DNA of 64,000 bases from Mucilaginibacter polytrichastri (GTDB lineage: Bacteria > Bacteroidota > Bacteroidia > Sphingobacteriales > Sphingobacteriaceae): assembly GCF_001911425.1 (NCBI RefSeq), contig NZ_MPPL01000001.1:4779661-4843660 (forward strand), in the 5' to 3' direction. Shown here piece after piece: positions 27,522 to 35,531 of the stretch. The notes under the pieces are model-generated. The model was not told where the DNA came from. It saw only the letters and a program-made list of their open reading frames with translations, and searched no databases. A program made the position numbers and the translations under genes. Numbering within the stretch: position 1 is the first letter of the stretch; each line of letters begins with the position of its first letter.

Positions 27522-28574
27522 ATGGAAATGAGAGGTCAGGTAACCTATAAAACCATTACGCAGCATCTGTTATTTTGGCTGGTTTATATGCTGTACCAGG
27601 CCATCAGCTATGGCTGGGAATACACCGATCAGCTTACCTTCCGGTTAGCGCCGTCAGTTATCGTTGCCACTTTACCGGTCACGATCTTATTAACCTATAT
27701 CAATTTATACGTTTTAATGCCTCTATATTTTTACCAGGAGAGATATATCAGGTATATATTCGGGTTGGTTGTTTTGCTGTTGACAGGAGGCTTGCTGATC
27801 CGCTTTTTTACGCATGAGGTGATACTGCCCTGGGAGCAGTTGCATGACCCGGTGAGGTATAAAATGGAAAATAAACACTTTTGGATACCGGTACGCATTT
27901 TAAGGCTTTCTATTGAGGCCCTTCCTATGTTGGCGATAACCATGGTGATTCAGTTGATGCGTAATGCATATCAACGGGAAAAAAATCTGCGCGAGCTCCA
28001 GCTGGAAAAATTCTCGGCCGAAATGGGTTTGCTGAAGGCACAGATTAACCCACACTTCTTTTTTAATACCCTGAATACCTTGTATAGCCTGATTTTAAAA
28101 AAATCGGATGATGCCGGAAAATTCGCGCTCCGGATTTCCGATCTGATGCATTATATGCTTTACGAGACCCGGGCGGATAAAATCTTGTTAACTGATGAGA
28201 TCAGCCATCTGGAGAATTACATGAGGGTAGAGGAAATGCGTTTTGCTGATCGTGTGGACCTTTCTTTCCATTATTCGGGTCCTGTCGAAGGCAAACTAAT
28301 TGCGCCCTTAATACTGCTCCCCTTTGTGGAAAATGCCTTTAAACATGGTATAGAAAATGATGCCGGCTGGATTACCGTCGCGATTAAACTGACTGAACAA
28401 AGACTTTTTATGAAGGTTGAAAACAGCTATCCCGATCATGCCAGAGAAAGCGGCCACGGCTTGGGGCTTGCAAACGTCAGGAAGAGATTGGAGCTGACTT
28501 ACCCCGGAAATTATACACTTAACCTGTCGGCCGATAATGGCCTTTTTGAAGCTGAACTTAAAATTAACTTATGA
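27522..28574 (+). CDS. LytS-type sensor histidine kinase
   Basis: A 350-residue membrane kinase. Four hydrophobic helices occupy about residues 14-150. The His_kinase motif QINPHFFFNTLNTLYSLI follows with the phosphorylated histidine at 178. The ATP-binding domain ends with the glycine box GHGLGLANVRKR near residue 317. There is no separate sensor domain, so the membrane part or a partner must sense the stimulus. Its stop overlaps the start of the response regulator by 4 bases (ATGA). Confidence 0.95.
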   Translation: MEMRGQVTYKTITQHLLFWLVYMLYQAISYGWEYTDQLTFRLAPSVIVATLPVTILLTYINLYVLMPLYFYQERYIRYIFGLVVLLLTGGLLIRFFTHEVILPWEQLHDPVRYKMENKHFWIPVRILRLSIEALPMLAITMVIQLMRNAYQREKNLRELQLEKFSAEMGLLKAQINPHFFFNTLNTLYSLILKKSDDAGKFALRISDLMHYMLYETRADKILLTDEISHLENYMRVEEMRFADRVDLSFHYSGPVEGKLIAPLILLPFVENAFKHGIENDAGWITVAIKLTEQRLFMKVENSYPDHARESGHGLGLANVRKRLELTYPGNYTLNLSADNGLFEAELKINL

Positions 28575-29290
28575 AAAAGATTAATTGCCTGATAGCAGAT
28601 GACGAGGCACTCGCGCGAGATATCCTGGAAAATTATGTTCATCGGTTAGAGAAGTTAAATCTCACCGGCACGTGCGCCAACGGTGCTGAAGTTTACAATA
28701 TGCTGGAAAAACACGCGGTTGACCTGGTGTTCTTAGATATACACATGCCGCATTTGACCGGGATAGAACTCTTACGCACCTTAAAAAATCCGCCCGCAAT
28801 TGTACTAACTACCGCTTACAGGGAGTATGCACTCGAAGGGTATGAGTTAAATGTAATTGATTACTTACTGAAGCCGATCTCGTTCGATCGTTTTATAAAG
28901 GCCATCGATAGATACGAATCGCTCAGGAATCCCAAAAACTTTAACCTCAGCAATCAAAGGGCCGTCGACGCCAGTCCGGATGGTTTCATCTATGTCAAAT
29001 CGGATAAGAAAATGGTGAGGGTACAATTGAAGGACATCCTTTACATTGAAGGGCTGAAGGATTATGTCAAGATCCATTTCGAAGGAAAAAGCCTGGTCAC
29101 TTACCGCTCTCTGATTTCCTTTGAAGAAATGCTTTCTGCCAATCATTTTTTAAGGGTACACCGTTCCTTCATTATCTCACTTGACCATATCAGTGCCTAT
29201 TCAGCGGCCCAAATAGAGATCGATAAAATAATTATTCCCATTGGGAACTCCTACCTGAAAAAAGTCAGTCAGAAATTAAATTTTCAGTAA
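28571..29290 (+). CDS. LytTR-family response regulator
   Basis: A 239-residue regulator with a receiver domain (phospho-acceptor D56 in VFLDIHMPH, acidic D10/D11) and a C-terminal LytTR DNA-binding domain (about 135-239, with ILYIEGLKDYVKI and FLRVHRSFIISL). It is translationally coupled to the sensor kinase. Members bind direct repeats upstream of target genes; the likely nearest target is the TonB-dependent receptor before it, by position only. Confidence 0.95.
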   Translation: MKKINCLIADDEALARDILENYVHRLEKLNLTGTCANGAEVYNMLEKHAVDLVFLDIHMPHLTGIELLRTLKNPPAIVLTTAYREYALEGYELNVIDYLLKPISFDRFIKAIDRYESLRNPKNFNLSNQRAVDASPDGFIYVKSDKKMVRVQLKDILYIEGLKDYVKIHFEGKSLVTYRSLISFEEMLSANHFLRVHRSFIISLDHISAYSAAQIEIDKIIIPIGNSYLKKVSQKLNFQ

Positions 29291-29366
29291 GGTTCCGGAA
29301 ACAAGCTGAATCTGCTTACCTATACTTTGTATTAGATAATTTATCGTATATTCGACTATACGCACA

Positions 29367-29630
29367 ATGCTTTTTTACACTGATCTAAGCGATTTCGAAC
29401 TTATTGCCCTCATTAAAAAGGATGATTCCAACGCGTATAAAGAAATTTATTACCGCTATACCGGTATATTATACACCCACGCTTATTCAAAATTACAGGA
29501 CCGCGAAGAAGCGAAGGATGTAGTTCAGGATGTTTTTAGCTATTTATGGTCCAGGCGTGCCACTATAGAATTTCAAATCAACGTATCCGGCTATCTGTAC
29601 CAATCCCTCCGGAATAAAATCTTAAAATAA
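29367..29630 (+). pseudogene. Truncated ECF sigma factor (region 2 only)
   Basis: An 87-codon frame matching the first half of a Bacteroidota FecI-like sigma factor: the sigma-2 region (FELIALIKKDDSNAYKEIYY at the start, EAKDVVQDVFSYLW in the middle) ends at G-Y-L-Y-Q-S-L-R-N-K and is then cut by a stop. Region 4, needed for -35 recognition, is missing. A full member of this family would be near 190 residues. Immediately after the break the sequence is coding for the C-terminal part of a TlpA-like protein in another frame, so this is the left half of a deletion scar rather than a natural short protein. Confidence 0.75.
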
Positions 29631-30349
29631 AGGCGATAACTCAGCAATACAATGCCGCGACTGCGGCCATGCACAGTGATACGGCTTATGAAAGTAGCCA
29701 AAGGGCACGTTTTACAAAAGCGGTTGATGCAAAGTTAGATGCCATGACCGTCTACATTAAACAAAACCCTGGCTCCTTTTTAAGTCTGGCTGCCCTTTCA
29801 GAAATTGCCGGTCCTAATCCGGACCCGGCAAAAATAGAACCCTTGTTCAAAAGTCTATCGCCGCAGTTGCAAAATAACACGTCAGGTCAGCAATTGGCAA
29901 AAACAATCGCCACAGCTAAGGTGACCGCCATAGGTGCCATGGCCCCGGTTTTTACGCAAAATGATGTTAACGATAAACCCGTAAGCCTGACAGATTTGCG
30001 GGGCAAATATGTATTGATAGATTTTTGGGCAAGCTGGTGCGGTCCGTGCCGTGCAGAGAACCCAAACGTCGTTAAGGCCTATGAGAAATATAAGGACAAA
30101 AATTTCACCGTGCTGGGGGTTTCCTTAGATCAGCCCGGCAAGAAGGATGCCTGGATGTCAGCAATCAAGGCCGACGGACTTACCTGGACCGAAGTTTCTG
30201 ACCTTCAATTCTGGCAAAACACGGTTGCCAGGCAATATGGCGTTCTTGCCATCCCGCAGAATTTCCTGGTTGACCCAAGCGGGAAGATCATCGGCAAGAA
30301 CTTAAGGGGTGACGATTTGTACAAAAAACTGGCATCCTTATTCAACTAA
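29618..30349 (+). pseudogene. TlpA-like thioredoxin-domain protein, 5' truncated
   Basis: The frame is open from 29618 and codes for the C-terminal two thirds of a TlpA-family disulfide reductase. A helical linker (beginning K-A-I-T-Q-Q-Y-N-A-A-T) is followed by an AhpC/TSA-thioredoxin domain with WASWCGPCR and a cis-proline near A-I-P-Q-N-F-L-V-D. The usual signal peptide and DUF4369 domain are absent. The first ATG is at 29669 and would give a 226-residue cytoplasmic product. The N-terminus is replaced by the 5' half of a sigma factor gene in another frame. If translated it would lack export, so loss of its normal periplasmic role is likely. Confidence 0.7.
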
Positions 30350-30436
30350 AATCACTAAAGGGCCGGACAACCGGCAGGATATTTTGATCTTTTGCACAAC
30401 GTTCTTTATAAGATCTGTTAGTAGTTAACAAGTAAC

Positions 30437-30458
30437 GCCGCTCCGTGCAAGGAGCGGC
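30437..30458. terminator. Hairpin between convergent genes
   Basis: An 8-bp GC-rich perfect stem (30437-30444 with 30451-30458, arm GCCGCTCC) with a 6-base loop lies between the plus-strand TlpA remnant and the minus-strand SDR gene. It has only a short T-run on the plus strand, so it may be a modest bidirectional terminator. Confidence 0.5.
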
Positions 30459-30548
30459 ATTTACGATAACGGCTAATCAACTATATCGCCGTTATACGGT
30501 TTGGAAATAGTGTTGTCTTTGAAATATGGCTGACCAGTTAGCCGACAC

Positions 30549-31379
30549 TTACAAGTTTGTGGACATCGTAACGTTTTTGTAGGCCTCGAATTCCTCCAGG
30601 TCTTTGGCCCTTTTATCCATGATCAGTTTATAGCTATCCGGACCGAGGATCAGGTGAACTGGTGGATTTTCAAGTTTGGCTAAGTTGATGATCTCGGCCA
30701 CTAACTTTTGAGGATCACCGGGCTGCTTACCGGCTCTAGCCGACATCCCCTGGACCGTCTTGTCGCTGGCATAGCCGTCAATAGGATGTTTTGTATAGGT
30801 AAGTGACCCTTCCTCTAAAAAGTTAGTTCTGAATGAGCCGGGTAATAAAACGGTTGCCTTGACATTGAATGGCGCTATTTCCTGCGCCAAAGCCTCAGTT
30901 AACCCTACCATGGCATATTTTGATGCGGCATAACTGGCCACATTTGCCACCGCAACATAGCCGCCGGCAGAGGCAATATTGATAATATGACCGCTCCCTT
31001 GTGTTCTCAACTGCGGCATGGCAGCCCTGATCACGTTTACCGTGCCGAACAGGTTTACGTCCAGCGCAGTCCTGAATTCCGCGTCAGTCAATTCTTCTAT
31101 GCTGCCCACGAAGGCAAAACCGGCGTTGTTGACCACCACGTGCAAACCACCGAAATGCGCTATGGCCTGATCAATTGCTGCCTTTACGCTGTCGCTATCA
31201 GTCAGGTCCATTGCCAACGGTAAAAAATCATCGCTTTTTGCGCCTATACCTGCTATCAATTGCTCCGCTTTCCGGGAGGTGGCAGCCACCTGATACCCCT
31301 GGCTTAACAATAACTTGGCCAGCAACAATCCCATTCCTTTGGATGCGCCGGTAATAAACCATATTTTTTGATTATTCAT
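30549..31379 (-). CDS. Short-chain dehydrogenase/reductase (SDR)
   Basis: A 276-residue classical SDR with TGASKGMG at about 10-17, NNAG near 86-89 and YAASK near 150-154. The S-R-K-A-E-Q segment after the second strand favours NADP(H). It is preceded on the same strand by an AraC regulator and an alpha/beta hydrolase, giving a hydrolase-AraC-SDR series. Its substrate is unknown. Confidence 0.92.
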   Translation of the reverse strand: MNNQKIWFITGASKGMGLLLAKLLLSQGYQVAATSRKAEQLIAGIGAKSDDFLPLAMDLTDSDSVKAAIDQAIAHFGGLHVVVNNAGFAFVGSIEELTDAEFRTALDVNLFGTVNVIRAAMPQLRTQGSGHIINIASAGGYVAVANVASYAASKYAMVGLTEALAQEIAPFNVKATVLLPGSFRTNFLEEGSLTYTKHPIDGYASDKTVQGMSARAGKQPGDPQKLVAEIINLAKLENPPVHLILGPDSYKLIMDKRAKDLEEFEAYKNVTMSTNL

Positions 31380-31406
31380 GAAATTTAATTTTAGCGGTTA
31401 AACAAC

Positions 31407-32336
31407 TTAGTTTTCAGTAAATTTCCTATAGGCTACCGGTGTCATTCCTGTCTTTGACTTAAATACCTTGGCAAAATAAGCCGGATACTCAAAGCCTAGC
31501 TGAAACGCGATCTCACTGATCGTATCCTTGGTGCTCAGTAACTTATTTTTAGCCTGTTCGATAACAAAAATATGAATGTGCTCCTGGGTGTTCTTCCCCG
31601 TCTCCTTTTTTAACAGGTCACTCAGATAATGCGGTGATAAATTAACCGCCTCCGCACATTGACTTACCGTAGGTAAACCTCTCCGGTCTATCGGCGTATT
31701 TTGGTAATAATCCTGCAAAAATTGCTCGAACCGGGTGACGGTATCCTTATTTTGATGGGTCCTGGTAATGAACTGCCTGCCGTAGAACCGCGTACAATAA
31801 TTCAGTAAAAGTTCGATATTGGAAACCATCAGGTTTTGGCTGTGGTTGTCTATATTCTGGTTATATTCCCTTTCTATATTCAAAACGCAATCATACAAAA
31901 TACGTTTCTCATCATCCGAAATATGCAGGGCTTCATTCGTGAAGTAGGAAAAAAAGGAATAACCCTTTATCTTTTCGGCAAAATTGGACGCCCTTAACAG
32001 GTCGACATGAAAATAAAGCGACCAGCCCGACTGAACCTGGGGCTGCGCTCTTTTAACCGGCGTAATAACCTGTCCCGGAGCGGTAAAGATCAATGTTCCT
32101 TCTTCGAAATCGTAGTAGTTCTGACCATATTTCAGTTCGCCGTATTTCTCCTTTAAGGAAATGTTATAAAAGTCAAGCACCAGTTTCTTTCCGTACCACT
32201 CCTCCGGCATATTGATGTCCTTCGTGTGGATCAGGGAGATCAGGGGATGTTTGGGCTTCGCATAACCGAGCATCCGGTGCAGCTCGGAAATGGAGTTTAT
32301 CGTACTGAATTTTTCATCTTTCATGGTCGTGCTCAA
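31407..32336 (-). CDS. AraC-family transcriptional regulator
   Basis: A 309-residue regulator. The N-terminal ~190 residues are a sensing domain, and the C-terminal 100 hold the two AraC helix-turn-helix units (VSQCAEAVNLSPHYLSDLLK, then ISEIAFQLGFEYPAYFAKVF and the closing G-M-T-P-V-A-Y-R). Start is ATG at 32336; a second ATG four codons in is possible. It lies between the hydrolase and SDR genes on the same strand and is the likely local regulator. Confidence 0.9.
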   Translation of the reverse strand: MSTTMKDEKFSTINSISELHRMLGYAKPKHPLISLIHTKDINMPEEWYGKKLVLDFYNISLKEKYGELKYGQNYYDFEEGTLIFTAPGQVITPVKRAQPQVQSGWSLYFHVDLLRASNFAEKIKGYSFFSYFTNEALHISDDEKRILYDCVLNIEREYNQNIDNHSQNLMVSNIELLLNYCTRFYGRQFITRTHQNKDTVTRFEQFLQDYYQNTPIDRRGLPTVSQCAEAVNLSPHYLSDLLKKETGKNTQEHIHIFVIEQAKNKLLSTKDTISEIAFQLGFEYPAYFAKVFKSKTGMTPVAYRKFTEN

Positions 32337-32417
32337 TTAAGAGTTGTTCTTTTATTGCAACTTATGAAAAACCACACCAAAGTATTTTATACCTTGATGT
32401 GGTTATTGACAAACGTA

Positions 32418-33383
32418 TTAACTTTCAGTCGAGTATTTTTTGAAAAACTCATCTGTTTTCTCAATGGCCTGGTCTACGTACGGATCGACATCATATAGAT
32501 CCATATGTGTTGCGCCCTCTATTTCCAACCATTCCTTTGGTTCCGCGGCTATATCAAACACATTTTCGTCCATCTCCCTGGTGAAGGCTTTGCTGCCCGC
32601 AATAACTAAAAATGGCGTGCTCAAATATTTGGCCTGGTTAACGAAAACCCGTGCCGGATCTACCGGCAGGCCGATGGTCGGGAAGTAAGGTGAATAGTTG
32701 GGACATTTATCCTGGCCCGCTCTTAAAAAATAATATGCATAAGCGTCCTTCATGGCCTGCGAGGCGTTTTCAGCTGGTGGGAGCTTGTCTTCGCCGCCAA
32801 ATAAATGGGCGGTGTCGTATTCTCCTGTTTCATAGAATTTCTGTTTTCCATCAGCAGCGATTTTTAGCATATGATCGATTACGGCTTTAGGATAGGCGCC
32901 AAATAAAGCGGCAGCGGCATCGAAATTACCGACTATAGTTGATACTGCCTTTATCCGCATATCGCCAAGTGCCACGGTGCAGATATAAGGTGCACCGGCG
33001 CAAGCGCCCAGGCCAAAGAAGTTTTCACGATCTACAAATGGCAGCGTTCTTAAAAAACTGATCGCATCCGTCGTATTGGGCACCATATTATGAATGGATT
33101 CAAAATTGCGGACCGTTCCGGTACTTTCACCGAAGTTCTTCGGGTCGAATGATAAAAAAACATAGCCTTTTTTTGCTAATTTCTGGCCATAAACGGCGCC
33201 GGTCTGTTCTTTCACCTGGGTGCCGGGGCGGGTATATATTACGGTTGGATATTTTTTCCCGTGCTCAAAGTCTTCCGGCAGGTAAAGATCGCCACCTAAC
33301 GTTTCGCCGTTACTTGCAAAATAAACCGCATTTTTTCCTGGTTTCAATTCACTGATTGCCGGCATTTGTTTTTCAGTATTCAT
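32418..33383 (-). CDS. Alpha/beta hydrolase with Cys in the nucleophile elbow (dienelactone-hydrolase-like)
   Basis: A 321-residue cytoplasmic alpha/beta hydrolase. The elbow reads GLGACAGAP with cysteine in place of serine, as in dienelactone hydrolase and related proteins. The base is likely the histidine in GATHMDLYD near residue 300. A long insertion (about 175-245) may form a cap. No signal peptide is visible. It is the first gene of the minus-strand trio ending with the SDR. The real reaction is unknown. Confidence 0.82.
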   Translation of the reverse strand: MNTEKQMPAISELKPGKNAVYFASNGETLGGDLYLPEDFEHGKKYPTVIYTRPGTQVKEQTGAVYGQKLAKKGYVFLSFDPKNFGESTGTVRNFESIHNMVPNTTDAISFLRTLPFVDRENFFGLGACAGAPYICTVALGDMRIKAVSTIVGNFDAAAALFGAYPKAVIDHMLKIAADGKQKFYETGEYDTAHLFGGEDKLPPAENASQAMKDAYAYYFLRAGQDKCPNYSPYFPTIGLPVDPARVFVNQAKYLSTPFLVIAGSKAFTREMDENVFDIAAEPKEWLEIEGATHMDLYDVDPYVDQAIEKTDEFFKKYSTES

Positions 33384-33489
33384 GTTTCTTGAATTTAAGT
33401 TTTAAACTGATACAAAGTTCAGCATACCTTTCAGCGCGGAATAAGACGAAATACGGTTTTACTAGTCATTTTTACTGAAGGTTAATCAT

Positions 33490-33642
33490 TTATCGTTTGT
33501 AATTTTCTATTTCAGCAGCATGGCGGGCCTTAATTTCTTGAGCTACCGTACATGTAAAATTTTTGATTATCTCAGTAGCATTTATTAGTTCTTGGCTGGT
33601 TAGTGATGCGTCAAAACTTGGCTATTTGATTTGATAAATCAT
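33490..33642 (-). pseudogene. Possible small decayed coding sequence with in-frame amber codon
   Basis: On the minus strand an ATG at 33642 opens a 51-codon frame with one TAG at codon 7 (33622-33624), and then 43 uninterrupted codons to a TAA at 33490. The second part reads like real protein: amphipathic and charged, with S-L-T-S-Q-E-L-I-N-A-T-E-I-I-K near its start and an A-E-I-E-N-Y-K-R end. It has no recognised family. It could be a decayed gene at the edge of the mobile element, or a chance frame. Confidence 0.3.
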
Positions 33643-33728
33643 TTATTTTTTAGCCAAGCAATTAGCGACCGAATACAATAGTCTAATATTCAAATAAATA
33701 ATTAATGTAATAGTAAAATCGTTAGTGC

Positions 33729-33738
33729 CCCCTGTGGT
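33729..33738. repeat. Left copy of 10-base direct repeat, possible attachment core
   Basis: CCCCTGTGGT, identical and in the same orientation to 62546-62555 at the comM junction. The flanks differ. A 10-base match within the searched space could arise by chance (about one in ten by a rough estimate), so this is only a pointer to the left boundary. Confidence 0.25.
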
Positions 33739-33892
33739 GCCTCTTGAAACAAAAATTTAGCGTCCAGCAATCTTTGTAATGTCATCCTGAGGCTGTGTAA
33801 CCTGACGAAAGTCGGCTTATCAACCATCAAAGACGACAATAAGTTGCGCTAAACTTGTGGCCGTAATCGCCATCAGTTAACCGACTAACCTA

Positions 33893-33907
33893 TCTGCCAG
33901 TGGCAGA
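33893..33907. promoter_or_regulatory. 15-base perfect palindrome, candidate operator
   Basis: TCTGCCAGTGGCAGA is a perfect 7-bp inverted repeat around a single base. It lies about 20-30 bases before the candidate leader RNA and so is placed to control transcription into the transfer operon. A binding protein cannot be named; the tandem-XRE protein encoded at the other end of the element is one possibility. Confidence 0.45.
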
Positions 33908-33926
33908 GTAATAATGGGCGTTATTT

Positions 33927-34067
33927 GACATGTGGGGACGAAACATTATCCGCTGAAAAGCGGAAATCGGGCGAAGGTGAGCGTAAAATCGCAATATACT
34001 GAAAGCGCCCGGGCAGGCTGAGATGCCCGTATTGTAGAATACGACGTGAGTATGTCCCGAATTTGTC
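33927..34067 (+). ncRNA. Candidate structured leader RNA before the transfer operon
   Basis: About 140 bases that fold by inspection into a closed multi-branch structure. The closing helix is GGGAC (33935-33939) with GTCCC (34054-34058), possibly extended by GACA (33927-33930) with TGTC (34064-34067). Inside are a 6-bp stem capped by a GAAA tetraloop (33949-33964), a 6-bp GC stem enclosing a smaller hairpin (33968-33973 with 34006-34011), a 5-bp stem (34011-34015 with 34024-34028) and a 5-bp stem (34029-34033 with 34038-34042). A strong intrinsic terminator follows at once, then the first gene of the operon. I recognise no known RNA family. The layout suggests either an independent small RNA or a riboswitch/attenuator leader. 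Confidence 0.5.
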
Positions 34068-34070
34068 TTG

Positions 34071-34098
34071 AAGGGGCTCCAATTGGAGCCCCTTTTTT
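34071..34098 (+). terminator. Intrinsic terminator or attenuator
   Basis: A perfect 10-bp stem (AAGGGGCTCC with its complement, 34071-34080 and 34085-34094), an AATT loop and six T residues (34093-34098). It lies 12 bases before the ATG of the first ICE gene in the window. Transcripts from the left would end here unless read-through is allowed, so it can gate expression of the genes after it. Confidence 0.85.
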
Positions 34099-34110
34099 AT
34101 TGCACCGCTT

Positions 34111-34386
34111 ATGGAAATTCCCTTAACTACCCAACAACTACGAACTATCGTCCGCGAGGCCGCCGAACTCGGGGCCATTATTGCACTGACCCGCACCGGA
34201 AAGCTGTCGCCCTATCTGAAAAAACGGGAGGCCTACCGGCGCTATGGCCGGCGTAACATCGAACAATTGCTCGCCAAACACGAGCTGACAATACGCAGCG
34301 ACGGCAATCACACCGCCGCCTGGCGTATCGACCGCATAGAGATAGAGGCCATCGTCAGATGCCTAGAAATCTGGCGCCAACTATAA
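34111..34386 (+). CDS. Small predicted DNA-binding protein at head of the mobilisation module
   Basis: A 91-residue basic protein. After an N-terminal helix (T-T-Q-Q-L-R-T-I-V-R-E-A-A-E-L-G), the segment Y-L-K-K-R-E-A-Y-R-R-Y-G-R-R-N-I-E-Q-L-L looks like the helix-turn-helix of excisionase/MerR-like small proteins seen in Bacteroidota mobile elements. The C-terminus (A-W-R-I-D-R-I-E-I) fits a wing. It starts 12 bases after a strong terminator hairpin. Role by position: regulator or recombination directionality factor. No family name can be given with certainty. Confidence 0.6.
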   Translation: MEIPLTTQQLRTIVREAAELGAIIALTRTGKLSPYLKKREAYRRYGRRNIEQLLAKHELTIRSDGNHTAAWRIDRIEIEAIVRCLEIWRQL

Positions 34387-34394
34387 TTCAAAAC

Positions 34395-35357
34395 ATGATG
34401 CAAACGACAATGAATCCTGCGGCCATCCGCGAACAAGTATCGATCACCGCACTCCTTGCCCGGCTCGGCTACCAACCCGTCCATAATTCCGGGCGGGAAT
34501 CTGTCTATCGAAGCGTTCTTCACCAGGACGGTAAAAAACCGTCTTTCTGCGTCAACGACACCCTCGGCATGTGGTATGACAAACGCACCGGAAAAGGCGG
34601 TAACGTGATCGATTTTGGATTGGCTTTCTGGCCCGGTCTTGCTACCCGGGAGGTCTGCGGTAAGCTAAACGATGTGATGCACCAGGCGGTGCTGCCCGCT
34701 GTTGCTGGGGTAAAACAAGCTGGAAAGAGACGACGCAAAAGCTTGAAACTACCCTATTTCCGGATCGACAAGGTTTGTGAACTTGGCCAAACAACGTCCA
34801 TCCGGCAATTCCTGGAACGGCGCGGGATCTGGGAAGAAGCACAGGGAGTACTGCAGGAAGTTCACTACCATAAGGTAGACACACACCAAAAACCCACTCT
34901 TTATGCGGCGGCGGGATATCGTAATGAACACGGCGGCTGGCAGGTGCGCAACAAATATTTCAAAGGCTGCCTGGCGAATAAAGGGCTTACCTTACTGGCG
35001 GGAGACAGCCGGCGCTTGTGTGTATTCAAGGATATCTTCGACTATTTAAGCTGGAAACATGAGCATCCCGACTTATCAAACAGTGCATTAATTATAAACA
35101 GCTATAGCCTGCTGCCTGCCGCTATTAAGGTTGCCATGCGATATCCAGAGTTGGCCGTGTATTTTGACCACAGCCCTGAAGGGCATCAATCGCTACGACA
35201 GTTTATCACGGAGTTACCTTATGCAAATAACGGCATATCAGCTTTCAAGGGTCACCACGATTACAACGAAAAGCGGCGCTCCGAAGCACGTGCCGAACAT
35301 GAGGCTAAAAAGCCGAAAGACCTTTTCAAAAACATCGAGGTCCCCTTTGAGCGTTAA
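34395..35357 (+). CDS. Primase-like protein: degenerate CHC2 zinc-finger fold plus toprim-like domain
   Basis: About 320 residues from the ATG at 34395, nine bases after the previous stop; the frame is open further back but overlaps the upstream gene. Residues about 10-80 follow the DnaG CHC2 pattern (Y-R-S-V-L-H-Q-D, P-S-F-C-V, then G-K-G-G-N-V-I-D-F), but the zinc cysteines are replaced: R-S for R-C and W-Y-D-K for C-x-x-C. The C-terminal half has a toprim-like pattern (L-C-V-F-K-D-I-F-D-Y-L-S-W and V-Y-F-D-H-S-P-E-G). Bacteroidota mobile-element primases often lack the zinc ligands. Priming of the transferred strand is the likely role. Confidence 0.75.
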   Translation: MMQTTMNPAAIREQVSITALLARLGYQPVHNSGRESVYRSVLHQDGKKPSFCVNDTLGMWYDKRTGKGGNVIDFGLAFWPGLATREVCGKLNDVMHQAVLPAVAGVKQAGKRRRKSLKLPYFRIDKVCELGQTTSIRQFLERRGIWEEAQGVLQEVHYHKVDTHQKPTLYAAAGYRNEHGGWQVRNKYFKGCLANKGLTLLAGDSRRLCVFKDIFDYLSWKHEHPDLSNSALIINSYSLLPAAIKVAMRYPELAVYFDHSPEGHQSLRQFITELPYANNGISAFKGHHDYNEKRRSEARAEHEAKKPKDLFKNIEVPFER

Positions 35358-35441
35358 GGGTCCATATTATCGAAAAGGCACCATTTTAGTAACACAAGGG
35401 TCTTCTTGTTTTTTACCCTGCAAGATGTCTTTTTGTCCGAC

Positions 35442-35499
35442 GGAAACCCCTTTGGGTTTTCCAGTCTACCAAAAAGAATCTTGCCCGGCTGATGCCGGG
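35442..35499 (+). other. Candidate oriT segment upstream of the mobilisation genes
   Basis: The 170-base gap before the MobA-type gene holds two stem-loops: GGAAACCC (35442-35449) with GGGTTTTCC (35454-35462, one bulge), and a perfect 6-bp GC stem CCCGGC (35484-35489) with its complement (35494-35499) and a TGAT loop. In Bacteroidota mobilisable elements oriT usually lies just upstream of the first mob gene. The stems are seen; the oriT function is inferred, and the 374-base gap at 35937-36310 is an alternative. Confidence 0.35.
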
Positions 35500-35531
35500 G
35501 GAAGAAATTTCGCAACTCAATTTCTTTATTT

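Noticed and set aside
33935..34058. Leader RNA as a hammerhead ribozyme or group I intron
   Set aside because: A CGAAAC word and some GAAA loops are present, but the CUGANGA core with a cleavage-site triplet, and the group I P/Q/R/S elements, were not found.
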